Notes under the pieces: model-generated | Told to the model about the DNA's origin: nothing | Database searches by the model: none | Seen by the model: the letters and a program-made list of their open reading frames with translations, nothing else | Source: Bacillus sp. FJAT-27245 | GTDB taxonomy: Bacteria; Bacillota; Bacilli; Bacillales; Cytobacillaceae | Assembly (NCBI RefSeq): GCF_001273955.1 | Contig: NZ_LIGI01000001.1 | Location: forward strand, 3,944,556 to 3,977,498 | Length of the DNA stretch: 32,943 bases | Reading direction: 5' to 3' | Part shown: in pieces, positions 1-6,443 of the stretch | Numbering within the stretch: position 1 is the stretch's first letter | Layout of the letters: each line of letters begins with the position of its first letter | Made by a program: the position numbers and the translations under genes

Positions 1-923
1 CTCCCGCCTGCAACAGCAAGGACTTTTGGTATGCCCGCCAGGTCACCAAGCTGCAGGCCGATCGTCACTACCTTATGGACAATGTCGCCCTGCTCATTGA
101 AATAATAGCCAAACGCCTCTGCAACAGCATTATTTTGAGTGATTTTTTCCATATCATCTTTGGGGGTATTGCGCCGGGTAGCCATTGTGATAGCATCCCC
201 TATACCATGCAGCACCATTCCCGCCGACTTAATCTGCGACAGCGCTTCATGCACTCCAGGTTCCCTAATAAAAGATTCGTAAATATCCATGCTTACCTGC
301 TCGGGAACGTAAAAGACGCGATGCCGGGATTTCGTATTGGCTGCCATAATGGCGCAAATCGTATTCGCCTGGTTCTGGACGTCCTCGCCGATTCCGCCGC
401 GAGCCGGAACAAACATCAAATCTTCCCTGGCAAGGCCCGGGCCCAATTCTTCGGCAACAGCCGCCATCGTAGATCCACCAGTCACCGCGATGATATTTTT
501 TCCTTCAATCAGCTTTTTCATGCTGCTCGCCGTCGCGCGCCCCATTTCCCTTTTGACAAGGGGTGATTGGTCGCTGTCTCCGGGTACGATAATCACGTTC
601 TGGATGCGAAGGCGGTGCTTCAATTCGAGTTCCATTACGTCTATACCCGTTAGCTCCCGCATTATGCCATCAAGATCTTCCAGCAAATTTCTGCCTTCTT
701 CTGAAAGCATCAGGCCCAATGGATGTGACACAATCAAGCTCTGCTCCTTCAGGAAGTCGGTCTCAGTGCGAAGAACCCTTTCCGTATAGCCAAGGTTCGC
801 GGCGAGAGTCCTTCTTCCCACCGGCTGCAGGAAATTGATTGTTCGTAAAATGGAGTACCTTTCCTGCATAACGTTGAGAAGGTCAGGCAATAATCTTTTT
901 TGGATATCTATTAACGAGTGCAT
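1..923 (-). CDS. cggR: Central glycolytic gene regulator CggR (SorC family), 3' end beyond window
   Basis: SorC/DeoR-family repressor of the glycolytic gapA operon; its effector is fructose-1,6-bisphosphate. About 307 codons are visible and the C-terminal end runs off the left edge. The N-terminal part is a winged-helix DNA-binding region (about residues 20-70, including GRRTLAANLGYTERVLR). The rest is the sugar-binding domain, with the family-typical segments AVTGGSTMAAVAEEL and FVPARGGIGEDVQNQAN. The ATG start at 921-923 has an AAGGAG ribosome site about 9 nt upstream. The operator at 984-1022 matches the known CggR site, which supports the identity strongly. gapA and the rest of the glycolytic operon would lie to the left, outside the window. 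Confidence 0.93.
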   Translation of the reverse strand, partial: MHSLIDIQKRLLPDLLNVMQERYSILRTINFLQPVGRRTLAANLGYTERVLRTETDFLKEQSLIVSHPLGLMLSEEGRNLLEDLDGIMRELTGIDVMELELKHRLRIQNVIIVPGDSDQSPLVKREMGRATASSMKKLIEGKNIIAVTGGSTMAAVAEELGPGLAREDLMFVPARGGIGEDVQNQANTICAIMAANTKSRHRVFYVPEQVSMDIYESFIREPGVHEALSQIKSAGMVLHGIGDAITMATRRNTPKDDMEKITQNNAVAEAFGYYFNEQGDIVHKVVTIGLQLGDLAGIPKVLAVAGG

Positions 924-983
924 CCTTCGCAGCTCCTTCTTGCAAATTGGCGGGGCATAGCTGAGTCTTTCCCGAAAAGGGAC

Positions 984-1022
984 TGGGACGTTTTTTGTCC
1001 CACTATGACAAATTATGTCCCA
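984..1022 (-). promoter_or_regulatory. CggR operator upstream of cggR
   Basis: On the minus strand two direct repeats of the form TGGGACN6TGTC / TGGGACN6CGTCC follow each other (GGGACATAATTTGTC, then GGGACAAAAAACGTCC). This is the architecture of the Bacillus subtilis cggR operator (CGGGACN6TGTCN4CGGGACN6TGTC). It ends about 60 nt upstream of the cggR start, so it is an autoregulatory site. A possible extended -10 (TGTGATAAG) lies just upstream of it, next to the U-tract of the preceding terminator; no good -35 is seen. Confidence 0.88.
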
Positions 1023-1030
1023 CTTATCAC

Positions 1031-1074
1031 AAAAAAAAATCACCCTGTTCGAATTCATTTTAACAGGAGTGATT
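1031..1074 (-). terminator. Intrinsic terminator after the rpoN-glutaredoxin pair
   Basis: Minus-strand inverted repeat (about 12 bp: AATCACTCCTGTT pairing with AACAGGGTGATT, one bulge) followed directly by nine T residues. It sits 8 nt after the glutaredoxin-like stop codon and separates that unit from the cggR promoter region. Confidence 0.88.
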
Positions 1075-1081
1075 TTCACAT

Positions 1082-1351
1082 TCAACTAATATGGGCGGAT
1101 TGTTTTTTCTTTATTATTGAAAACAAATACTCTTTGTCAATAATCCCGTATCCCACTTCGATTCCGTCTACTAGGATGACCGGTATCATCAACCCATAGT
1201 CTTCAGTTAATTTGTCACTGGAGCCGATATCAATTTCCTCTAGCTCGAACGCTAAGGACTCGCGGATCTCAAGCAAATCATCCTTCGCTTTATCACATAG
1301 CGGGCAACGGCTCCTAGTATAGAAAGTAACTTTCGGCTTCAATTCAATCAT
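1082..1351 (-). CDS. Glutaredoxin-like thioredoxin-fold protein
   Basis: Small thioredoxin-fold protein of 89 residues, probably a thiol/disulfide oxidoreductase of the glutaredoxin-like DUF836 type. The beta-strand KVTFYTRSRCPLCDKAK carries the CPLC redox motif, and a cis-proline segment (LMIPVILVDG) lies near residue 65. The gene follows rpoN by only 7 nt and should be cotranscribed with it. The start is uncertain. The ATG at 1349-1351 has its only purine-rich box (AAAGGG) directly adjacent, so a TTG three codons later, with AGGGATGA as ribosome site, is an alternative. A longer reading frame upstream overlaps rpoN and has no support. Physiological substrate unknown. Confidence 0.75.
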   Translation of the reverse strand: MIELKPKVTFYTRSRCPLCDKAKDDLLEIRESLAFELEEIDIGSSDKLTEDYGLMIPVILVDGIEVGYGIIDKEYLFSIIKKKQSAHIS

Positions 1352-1358
1352 CCCTTTT

Positions 1359-2666
1359 TTAAAATCGTTTCCGTTTTGAAGAAGATGCGATTCCAAGCTG
1401 TTCCCGATACTTGGCCACAGTCCTTCTCGAAATGACAAGCCCCTCGTTCTTCTTCAGCATATTGGTAATATCCTGGTCCGAAACTGGCTGCCTTTTGTCC
1501 TCATGGCCGATAATCGCGGCAATCAATTTTTTCACCTGGGCTGAGGATGCGCTGCTGTCCGAGACAGTACCGATTCCCGATGAGAAAAACGACTTCAGTT
1601 CAAAGGTGCCAAAAGGGGTACCAAGGTATTTTTCCCGGACGGCCCGGCTCACGGTCGATTCATGGATATTGAGGCAATCGGCAACTTCCTTCATCGTAAG
1701 CGGCATCATCTGCCCCTTCGCTTCCGCAAAAAAGTACGGTTGCTTTTCAATGATTTTCCCAGCCACTTTTAAAAGTGTATCGTTCCGCTGCCTGATACTT
1801 TTCGCAAGCCATTGGTAATCCTGGTATTTATCCTGCAGAAATTTGATTGCCTGCTCATCGCCGCTGGAAGTCAGTGAATGATACATATCGTCGTTAAAGC
1901 CGATTGCCGGAAGATTCCCTTCAACAAGATGGACGCGCCATTGCCCATTCATGCATTCAGCCACCACATCGGGCACAAGATATGCAGCCCTTTCCTGATG
2001 AAAATCCGCACCCGGCCTCGGATTTAGTTTCTGCAAAAGATCATAGATTTCCTGTATTTCCTGAAGGCTTACCTTCAATTCCTTTGCGAGCTTCTTCCAC
2101 TTTTTTTCCGCAAATTCGGAAAAATACCCTTTTACGACTAAATGGGCCAAAGGCGATAGTTCCCCCATCCTGTCCAACTGGAGGAAGAGGCATTCCTGCA
2201 AGCTTCGCGCGCCGATGCCCGGCGGGTCAAGCTGCTGTATTTCCCTAAGGCACTCATCCACTTGGGCTGGGCTCACGTTTATACTGAGAGCGATTTCATT
2301 TATATCCCCACGGAAATAACCGTTTTCATCTATATTTAATATAACCTGGCGAATGAGCTTTTGTTCGTCATTATGATAGCGCCCGGGATTTAACTGAGAG
2401 AGAAGATGCTCCTCAAGCGTCGTTCCCGTCTCCGCTGCAATTCCATTTATATCGTTTTCCTTTTTGCTGAAGTTTGTTTTTCTTGAACGGTCTTTCGGCT
2501 GCCCGGAAGGTACAATTTCAAGCAGGGGATTTTCAAGCGCCCTTGCCTCCAGAAAGCTTGCGAGCTCCTGGGCATTGTATTGGAGCAGGGCAATCGCCTG
2601 GGACAATTCCTGCGTCATTGACAATCTTGTCTGCTGCTGTTGCAAAAGTCCAATCCTCATGTTCAT
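1359..2666 (-). CDS. rpoN: RNA polymerase sigma-54 factor (SigL/RpoN)
   Basis: Sigma-54, which directs RNA polymerase to -24/-12 promoters that need an AAA+ activator. In Bacillus it serves genes such as levanase and arginine or acetoin catabolism. The protein has 435 residues, the normal Bacillus length. Region I (about 1-50) is Gln/Leu-rich (GLLQQQQTRLSMTQELSQA). The core-binding region follows at about 80-260. A helix-turn-helix (TMKEVADCLNIHESTVSRAV) lies at about 324-343. The RpoN box SRRTVAKYRE is at 413-422 and contacts the -24 element. The ATG at 2664-2666 follows a GGGGGGAAG ribosome site; Met3 is an in-frame alternative. A possible -10 (TAAAAT, 2687-2692) has no clear -35. Confidence 0.96.
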   Translation of the reverse strand: MNMRIGLLQQQQTRLSMTQELSQAIALLQYNAQELASFLEARALENPLLEIVPSGQPKDRSRKTNFSKKENDINGIAAETGTTLEEHLLSQLNPGRYHNDEQKLIRQVILNIDENGYFRGDINEIALSINVSPAQVDECLREIQQLDPPGIGARSLQECLFLQLDRMGELSPLAHLVVKGYFSEFAEKKWKKLAKELKVSLQEIQEIYDLLQKLNPRPGADFHQERAAYLVPDVVAECMNGQWRVHLVEGNLPAIGFNDDMYHSLTSSGDEQAIKFLQDKYQDYQWLAKSIRQRNDTLLKVAGKIIEKQPYFFAEAKGQMMPLTMKEVADCLNIHESTVSRAVREKYLGTPFGTFELKSFFSSGIGTVSDSSASSAQVKKLIAAIIGHEDKRQPVSDQDITNMLKKNEGLVISRRTVAKYREQLGIASSSKRKRF

Positions 2667-2809
2667 CTGCTTCCCCCCCGACTTCTATTTTACATGAAAT
2701 TCATCTGTTTGGGTTATAGGGAGAAAAACTTGGAGAGGTTTTTTGGGAAAAGAATTGGCCTTGCTCACTCGTTCGATAGCATGGAAGTTGATGCCATGGC
2801 CATTTTTAC

Positions 2810-2852
2810 AAAAAAAATCAACGGCCCCTATACAGGAACCGTTGATTTTTTT
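2810..2852 (-). terminator. Intrinsic terminator after tRNA-Arg (symmetric)
   Basis: A 9-bp stem (AATCAACGG / CCGTTGATT) with a 13-nt loop, flanked by A-run and T-run on both sides. It lies immediately 3' of the tRNA on the minus strand and separates it from rpoN. It could act in both directions. Confidence 0.85.
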
Positions 2853-2860
2853 AAAAGTAG

Positions 2861-2932
2861 CGCCCTCGTCAGGACTCGAACCCGAATTTCAAGAACCGGA
2901 ATCTTGCGTGCTATCCGTTGCACTACGAGGGC
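2861..2932 (-). tRNA. tRNA-Arg(CCG)
   Basis: The sequence folds as a complete cloverleaf: acceptor GCCCTCG/CGAGGGC, D stem GTGC/GCAC, anticodon stem CAAGA/TCTTG with loop TTCCGGT (anticodon CCG at about 2897-2899), T stem TCGGG/CCTGA with loop TTCGAGT. Length to the discriminator G is 72 nt. The 3' CCA is not encoded (the discriminator is followed by CTA), so it must be added by nucleotidyltransferase. It corresponds in position to the single tRNA-Arg found beside clpP in Bacillus (trnQ). Confidence 0.95.
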
Positions 2933-2957
2933 ATGTTTTTTTGCATCACAATTTCAT

Positions 2958-2986
2958 ATTATAGGGGAAACCGTTCAGCTTTGCAA
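2958..2986 (-). promoter_or_regulatory. Sigma-A promoter of tRNA-Arg
   Basis: Minus strand: -35 TTGCAA (2981-2986), 17-bp spacer, perfect -10 TATAAT (2958-2963), ending about 25 bp before the mature tRNA 5' end. Confidence 0.85.
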
Positions 2987-3075
2987 GTGTAGAATATGTT
3001 TAAAATGGACAACGTTGGGTAAGATGGCTAACATGGAAAAAAGTTCGAACAAAATCCACTTGGCTGAGCGATTCG

Positions 3076-3105
3076 TTTGACCTTTATTGACCATCATTGT
3101 ATGAT
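3076..3105 (+). promoter_or_regulatory. clpP promoter with CtsR operator
   Basis: The minus-strand reading of 3076-3092 is GGTCAATAAAGGTCAAA, one change from the CtsR consensus GGTCAAANANRGTCAAA. It overlaps a plus-strand -35 (TTGACC, 3077-3082) that is 17 bp from a -10 TATGAT (3100-3105). Binding of CtsR, the class III heat-shock repressor, would block this promoter. clpP should therefore be derepressed on heat or protein-folding stress. Confidence 0.88.
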
Positions 3106-3150
3106 ACTTACATAAGGAAACCTTAAAATGTTTCATAAGGAGGCAGTCTA

Positions 3151-3756
3151 ATGAATTTGATCCCTACGGTTATTGAACAAACAAATCGGGGCGAGCGAGC
3201 ATACGATATATACTCCCGCCTGTTAAAAGACCGGATTATTATGCTAGGAAGCGGGATTGACGACCACGTTGCCAACTCAATCGTTGCCCAGCTCCTGTTC
3301 CTTGAAGCGGAAAACCCTGAAAAGGACATCTCCATCTACATTAACTCCCCAGGCGGAAGCATTACTGCGGGGATGGCCATCTACGATACGATGCAGTTCA
3401 TCAAGCCTGATGTCCAGACCATCTGCATCGGCATGGCGGCATCGATGGGCGCGTTCCTTCTCGCAGCAGGAACAAAAGGCAAGCGTTATGCCCTTCCAAA
3501 TGCTGAAGTGATGATTCACCAGCCGCTTGGAGGTGCGCAAGGCCAGGCAACTGATATCGATATTGCCGCAAAACGCATCCTGTTCCTTCGCGAGAAGCTG
3601 AATGGCATCCTTTCTGAGCGCACTGGACAGCCGCTTGAAGTCATCGCCAAGGATACGGACCGAGACAACTTTATGACAGCTGAGCGCGCGAAAGAATACG
3701 GTCTCGTCGACCATATCATCAGCCGCAATGTCATTGAAGAGAAGAAGGATAAATAA
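3151..3756 (+). CDS. clpP: ATP-dependent Clp protease proteolytic subunit
   Basis: Serine peptidase of family S14. It forms a double heptameric barrel and degrades substrates delivered by ClpC, ClpX or ClpE in the cytoplasm. The 201-residue protein has the catalytic triad at the canonical places: Ser98 (in GMAASMGA), His123 (in MIHQPLGG) and Asp172 (in DTDRDNFM). The N-terminal [20 protein letters not shown] and the oxyanion glycine motif SPGGS (66-70) are typical of Bacillus ClpP. The start has an AAGGAGG site 8 nt upstream. Regulation by CtsR is visible in the promoter. It is monocistronic and is followed by a terminator at 3773-3803. Confidence 0.98.
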   Translation: MNLIPTVIEQTNRGERAYDIYSRLLKDRIIMLGSGIDDHVANSIVAQLLFLEAENPEKDISIYINSPGGSITAGMAIYDTMQFIKPDVQTICIGMAASMGAFLLAAGTKGKRYALPNAEVMIHQPLGGAQGQATDIDIAAKRILFLREKLNGILSERTGQPLEVIAKDTDRDNFMTAERAKEYGLVDHIISRNVIEEKKDK

Positions 3757-3772
3757 TAAAACATACTGAATG

Positions 3773-3803
3773 CAGCCCGTTTCCGATTGGAGGCGGGCTG
3801 TTT
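3773..3803 (+). terminator. Terminator after clpP (short U-tract)
   Basis: Seven-bp stem CAGCCCG/CGGGCTG, extended inwards by TTTCC/GGAGG with a mismatch, followed by only TTT. It starts 17 nt after the clpP stop. The weak T-run means read-through into the following repeat array is possible. Confidence 0.6.
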
Positions 3804-3911
3804 GGTGTGGCTGGGTTAAATAAGGGAGTTGCTGTAAAACTGTTTTTTTAGGGGCGATCCTTATCCGGTGTTTAAATGTGACGTATAAAACCTGTTCAAC
3901 AAGAGGATAAG

Positions 3912-4191
3912 CTCAAAACGATTTTGAGAACCCGCGTCAAGACCGTTTCAACAGACTACCACACTCATAACGGTCCTGAGAACCCGCATCAAGACCGTTT
4001 CAACAGACTACCACACTCATAACGGTCTTGAGAACCCGCATCAAGACCGTTTCAACGGACAACCACACTCAAAACGGTCCTGAGAGCACGCATTAAGACT
4101 GTTTCAACAGACAACCACATTCAAAACGGTCTTGAGAGCACGCATTAAGACTGTTTCAACAGACAACCACATTCAAAACGGTCTTGAGAAC
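3912..4191 (+). repeat. 52-bp tandem hairpin array, 5.4 units (array A)
   Basis: Units begin at 3912, 3964, 4016, 4068, 4120 and 4172 (last one partial), with an exact 52-bp period. A weaker fragment precedes the first. Each unit contains an inverted repeat AACGGTCTTGA - 9 nt - TCAAGACCGTT, 11 bp and perfect in the third unit, then a non-paired linker resembling TTCAACAGACTACCACA. The array fills the interval between the convergent clpP and DUF3221 lipoprotein genes; there is no coding potential. The unit is related to the array at 14683-14803. The rest of the 3804-4278 gap holds nothing recognisable. Confidence 0.92.
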
Positions 4192-4278
4192 CAACTCCAA
4201 TCAACATTCTGCTCCAGCTCCTGCGGCTGGATCTTTTTCTACCGTCGATTTCCGTTAGCCCAACCAGTCAACAGACTG

Positions 4279-4578
4279 CTACTTTACGATTTCGATGTTT
4301 AGAGCCCTTGCCTGTGCAGGTAGTGATGTATCAATACCTCCTGTAATCCAGACGACGACTTCCTCCCCTACACTGTAGCGGTCAATTTTTCCATGATCGG
4401 GCAATGAAACCCATACAAGCCCAGCTTCTTCATCATCAATTAAAATCCGGTTTCCATCGCTATTCACTTCTTTGACCAATCCTTTTAAATCAACTTGCCC
4501 TTTAATAGCTTCCTTGCTGCCATTACAGCCGGCTAAAAACATAAGGGAAACAATCATCATTGACATCCAAATCTTCAA
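4279..4578 (-). CDS. DUF3221-like lipoprotein
   Basis: Secreted lipoprotein of 99 residues. The signal peptide MKIWMSMMIVSLMFLAGC has a short positive start, a hydrophobic core and a lipobox LAGC, so Cys18 would be lipidated by Lgt and anchored on the outer face of the membrane. The mature part is a small beta-rich domain (VKEVNSDGNRILIDDEEAG, then VGEEVVVWITGGIDTSLPAQA) of the DUF3221/YobA-like type; function unknown. The start is TTG at 4576-4578 with AAAGGGG 9 nt upstream. The ATG four codons later lacks a ribosome site and would drop the Lys. The upstream leader holds a small ORF whose stop overlaps this start. Confidence 0.8.
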   Translation of the reverse strand: MKIWMSMMIVSLMFLAGCNGSKEAIKGQVDLKGLVKEVNSDGNRILIDDEEAGLVWVSLPDHGKIDRYSVGEEVVVWITGGIDTSLPAQARALNIEIVK

Positions 4579-4631
4579 GGCGGGGTACCCCTTTCTGCAC
4601 GTTTATCAATTAGACGATTTACAGTTCCCAT
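4575..4631 (-). CDS. Possible 18-residue leader peptide upstream of the lipoprotein
   Basis: An ATG at 4629-4631 preceded by GGGGGTGA opens an 18-codon frame (MGTVNRLIDKRAERGTPP). It ends in a TGA that overlaps the TTG start of the lipoprotein (TTGA). That arrangement would allow translational coupling. The good ribosome site and exact overlap are what is seen; expression is inference. It may be chance. Confidence 0.3.
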   Translation of the reverse strand: MGTVNRLIDKRAERGTPP

Positions 4632-4729
4632 TATGTCACCCCCAGGAAGAAATACTTACAACTCTCCCAAATAAACAGGAGGATTTTTACTTCCGCGCAA
4701 TCTGTTATCCACAAGGCGCAATCATAGCC

Positions 4730-4785
4730 CCGAGCCGCAGCCTACGGGTTCTTAACTTTGCCTCTGTTTCCCGCGGTAGTCTCGG
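4730..4785 (-). other. Structured segment in the lipoprotein upstream region
   Basis: Minus strand: nested stems CCGAG/CTCGG, CCGC/GCGG and GGG/CCC, separated by asymmetric bulges (ACTA on one side, GTAGGCT on the other), around a 21-nt purine-rich loop. It lies between the crh terminator and the lipoprotein. I compared it with common riboswitch cores from memory and could not assign a class. It may be a leader RNA or only a GC-rich fold. Confidence 0.3.
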
Positions 4786-4819
4786 TCCTCCAGTCGTTTA
4801 ACATTAAAGCACCGTTTAA

Positions 4820-4859
4820 TAAAAAAAAAAACGAATCCGTTCACCTCATGAACGAATCC
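4820..4859 (-). terminator. Intrinsic terminator after crh
   Basis: Minus-strand stem of 11 pairs (GGATTCGTTCA / TGAACGGATTC, two G-U) with loop TGAGG, followed by one G and a run of T residues. It begins 13 nt after the crh stop. Confidence 0.88.
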
Positions 4860-4872
4860 GCTTTCAAAATAA

Positions 4873-5130
4873 TCAATCTTCTTTTGAGACGTACTGTGCA
4901 AGTGCCTCGACGGCGGCATTTGCATCGGAGCCTTCTGCCGCAATGGTAATAACCGACCCTGAGCTGACAGCCAGGCTCATAAGGCCCATAATGCTCTTCG
5001 CACTCACTTTTTTGCCGTCCTTCAGTAAAAAGACCTCCGCTGAAAAACGGTTCGCCTCCTGTACGAACTGGGCAGCCGGCCGCGCCTGGAGGCCGGTTTT
5101 CAATTTCACTTCTACTTCTTTTTCTACCAT
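4873..5130 (-). CDS. crh: Catabolite repression HPr-like protein Crh
   Basis: Regulatory paralogue of the phosphocarrier HPr. After HprK phosphorylates Ser46 it serves as corepressor for CcpA in carbon catabolite repression; it is not a PTS carrier. The 85-residue protein shows the diagnostic features: Gln15 (LQARPAA) where HPr has the catalytic His15, and Ser46 intact (VSAKSIMGLMSL). The start ATG at 5128-5130 follows an AGGAGG site. It is the last gene of the whiA-crh unit, 100 nt after whiA, with a perfect hairpin in the gap and a strong terminator behind. Its kinase, HprK, is encoded at 15726-16661. Confidence 0.95.
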   Translation of the reverse strand: MVEKEVEVKLKTGLQARPAAQFVQEANRFSAEVFLLKDGKKVSAKSIMGLMSLAVSSGSVITIAAEGSDANAAVEALAQYVSKED

Positions 5131-5197
5131 TACATTCTTCCTCCTCTATATCTCTTTTACGGCAGCTGCCTGTTGCTATTCTATTCCCGTTGAAGCT

Positions 5198-5224
5198 CCT
5201 ATGCGAAACACCACTTCGCATAGG
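5198..5224 (-). other. Perfect hairpin between whiA and crh
   Basis: Inverted repeat CCTATGCGAA / TTCGCATAGG, 10 bp and perfect, with a 7-nt loop. It starts 7 nt after the whiA stop on the minus strand. No T-run follows, so it is not a classical terminator. It could protect or process the mRNA or tune crh expression. Confidence 0.6.
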
Positions 5225-5230
5225 GCGCAG

Positions 5231-6178
5231 TTATTTCGGCGCCTGTTCAGCTGCCCTTAATTTCTCCGCGATTTCATCAATTTTGCGAAGGCGGTGGTTG
5301 ATGCCCGATTTGCTGATTGCGCCTCCGGAAACCATTTCCCCCAGCTCCTTTAGCGTCACATCCTGGTAGGCCACCCTCAATTCCGCTATTTCCCGAAGCC
5401 TGCCAGGCAAAATTTCAAGGCCAACTGTCCGGTCTATGAAGCGGATATTCTCTACCTGCCTGAGCGATGCGCCGATTGTTTTGTTCAAATTGGCCGTTTC
5501 ACAGTTTACAAGGCGGTTCACCGAGTTTCTCATATCCCTTACGATCCTGACGTCCTCAAAGCGGAGCAGGGCATTATGTGCTCCGATAATATTCAGGAAT
5601 TCGGTGATTTTTTCGGCTTCTTTCAAATAAGTAATAAATCCTTTTTTCCGTTCAAGCGTTTTGCTGTTTAGCCCGAACGTATTCATCAATTCGCAAAGCG
5701 AGTCATTGTGCTCCTTATAAAGTGAAGCTATTTCCAGATGATACGATGATGTTTCCGGATTGTTCACAGAGCCGCCTGCTAAAAATGCACCGCGTAAGTA
5801 TGAACGCCTGCAGCACTTCTTTTTGATTAAATCCGGCGAAATGTCGTGGATAATTGTAAAGCCTTCGCCAAGAATCTTTAAATCCTCAAGGATTTCCTTC
5901 GCTTCCTGGGCAAGGCGTACGATGTACACATTGTTTTTCTTAAGGCGCATCTTCTTTCTGACGAGGAGCTCGACCTGGATGGGATAACTCTTTTTGATCA
6001 GAGTGTAAATACGCCTGGCGATTGCGGCATTCTCTGTCTGGACATCCACCATCAGCTTCCTGTTCGAAAAGGAAAGCGAGCCGTTCATCCGGATCAGGGC
6101 GGAAAGTTCTGCTATGCCGCAGCATGGCTTTCCTTCAATTGCCGTCAATTCCTTTTTCGTTTCTGATGCAAAAGACAA
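5231..6178 (-). CDS. whiA: WhiA DNA-binding protein
   Basis: WhiA-family protein of 315 residues: an N-terminal LAGLIDADG-homing-endonuclease-like domain (about 1-220, including [19 protein letters not shown]) without expected nuclease activity, and a C-terminal helix-turn-helix (about 225-305, [20 protein letters not shown]). In Bacillus it is linked to cell division and chromosome segregation rather than to sporulation regulation as in actinomycetes. The start is TTG at 6176-6178 with a strong GGAGGTGAGG site. Unlike the continuous operon in B. subtilis, a terminator-like hairpin (6362-6388) and an ECF-type promoter (6275-6302) separate it from glmR. Confidence 0.95.
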   Translation of the reverse strand: MSFASETKKELTAIEGKPCCGIAELSALIRMNGSLSFSNRKLMVDVQTENAAIARRIYTLIKKSYPIQVELLVRKKMRLKKNNVYIVRLAQEAKEILEDLKILGEGFTIIHDISPDLIKKKCCRRSYLRGAFLAGGSVNNPETSSYHLEIASLYKEHNDSLCELMNTFGLNSKTLERKKGFITYLKEAEKITEFLNIIGAHNALLRFEDVRIVRDMRNSVNRLVNCETANLNKTIGASLRQVENIRFIDRTVGLEILPGRLREIAELRVAYQDVTLKELGEMVSGGAISKSGINHRLRKIDEIAEKLRAAEQAPK

Positions 6179-6229
6179 TTCCTCACCTCCAGAACGATCC
6201 TACATGCTTAATCCTTTTTTAAACGGGCA

Positions 6230-6257
6230 ATCAGCGGGGGAATAACCCCCCACTGAT
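6230..6257 (-). other. GC-rich hairpin in the whiA leader
   Basis: Minus strand: ATCAG + GGGGG paired with CCCCC + CTGAT around a 5-nt loop, with a small bulge. It lies inside the predicted 5' leader between the promoter at 6275-6302 and the whiA start. There is no T-run, so it is more likely a stability or attenuation element than a full terminator. Confidence 0.5.
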
Positions 6258-6274
6258 GGAAGGCTCATTTCTAT

Positions 6275-6302
6275 TTTACGGGCAAGCCCCAACTTGGTTT
6301 CA
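6275..6302 (-). promoter_or_regulatory. Sigma-W-type ECF promoter upstream of whiA-crh
   Basis: Minus strand: -35 TGAAAC (6297-6302), exactly 16 bp, -10 CGTAAA (6275-6280). The sigma-W consensus is TGAAAC-N16-CGTA. The same -35, spacing and -10 occur at 22381-22408 before the yvl cluster, whose B. subtilis counterpart belongs to the sigma-W regulon. The predicted start of transcription is about 90 nt before the whiA TTG. Confidence 0.65.
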
Positions 6303-6361
6303 TTAAAAAGCTATTTTACCTGGATTTAGTATAAATATCTGCTAATTTCCATTCAGCATCC

Positions 6362-6388
6362 AAATACAAAATGCCCACAAAAGGCATT
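6362..6388 (-). terminator. Weak terminator after glmR
   Basis: Minus strand: AATGCC-7 nt-GGCATT, followed by TTGTATTT. The stem is short and the U-tract interrupted, so it may be leaky and permit partial read-through into whiA. It lies 56 nt past the glmR stop. Confidence 0.45.
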
Positions 6389-6443
6389 AAAAGGAACACC
6401 TAGCTGGCTGAATGAAACGGGGCTGTCCGATACCGATGCAAGC

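Noticed and set aside
3912-4191. CRISPR array
   Set aside because: The whole 52-bp unit repeats, including the linker; there are no unique spacers and no cas genes.
4730-4820. Cyclic-di-GMP or T-box riboswitch
   Set aside because: Pieces such as GGCAAAG and ACCGCGGG recall these classes, but the order of conserved blocks and the required stems do not fit.
6411-6436. Further sigma-W-like -35 (TGAAAC) on the plus strand
   Set aside because: At 16 bp the sequence is GATG, not CGTA, and it points into the end of glmR.
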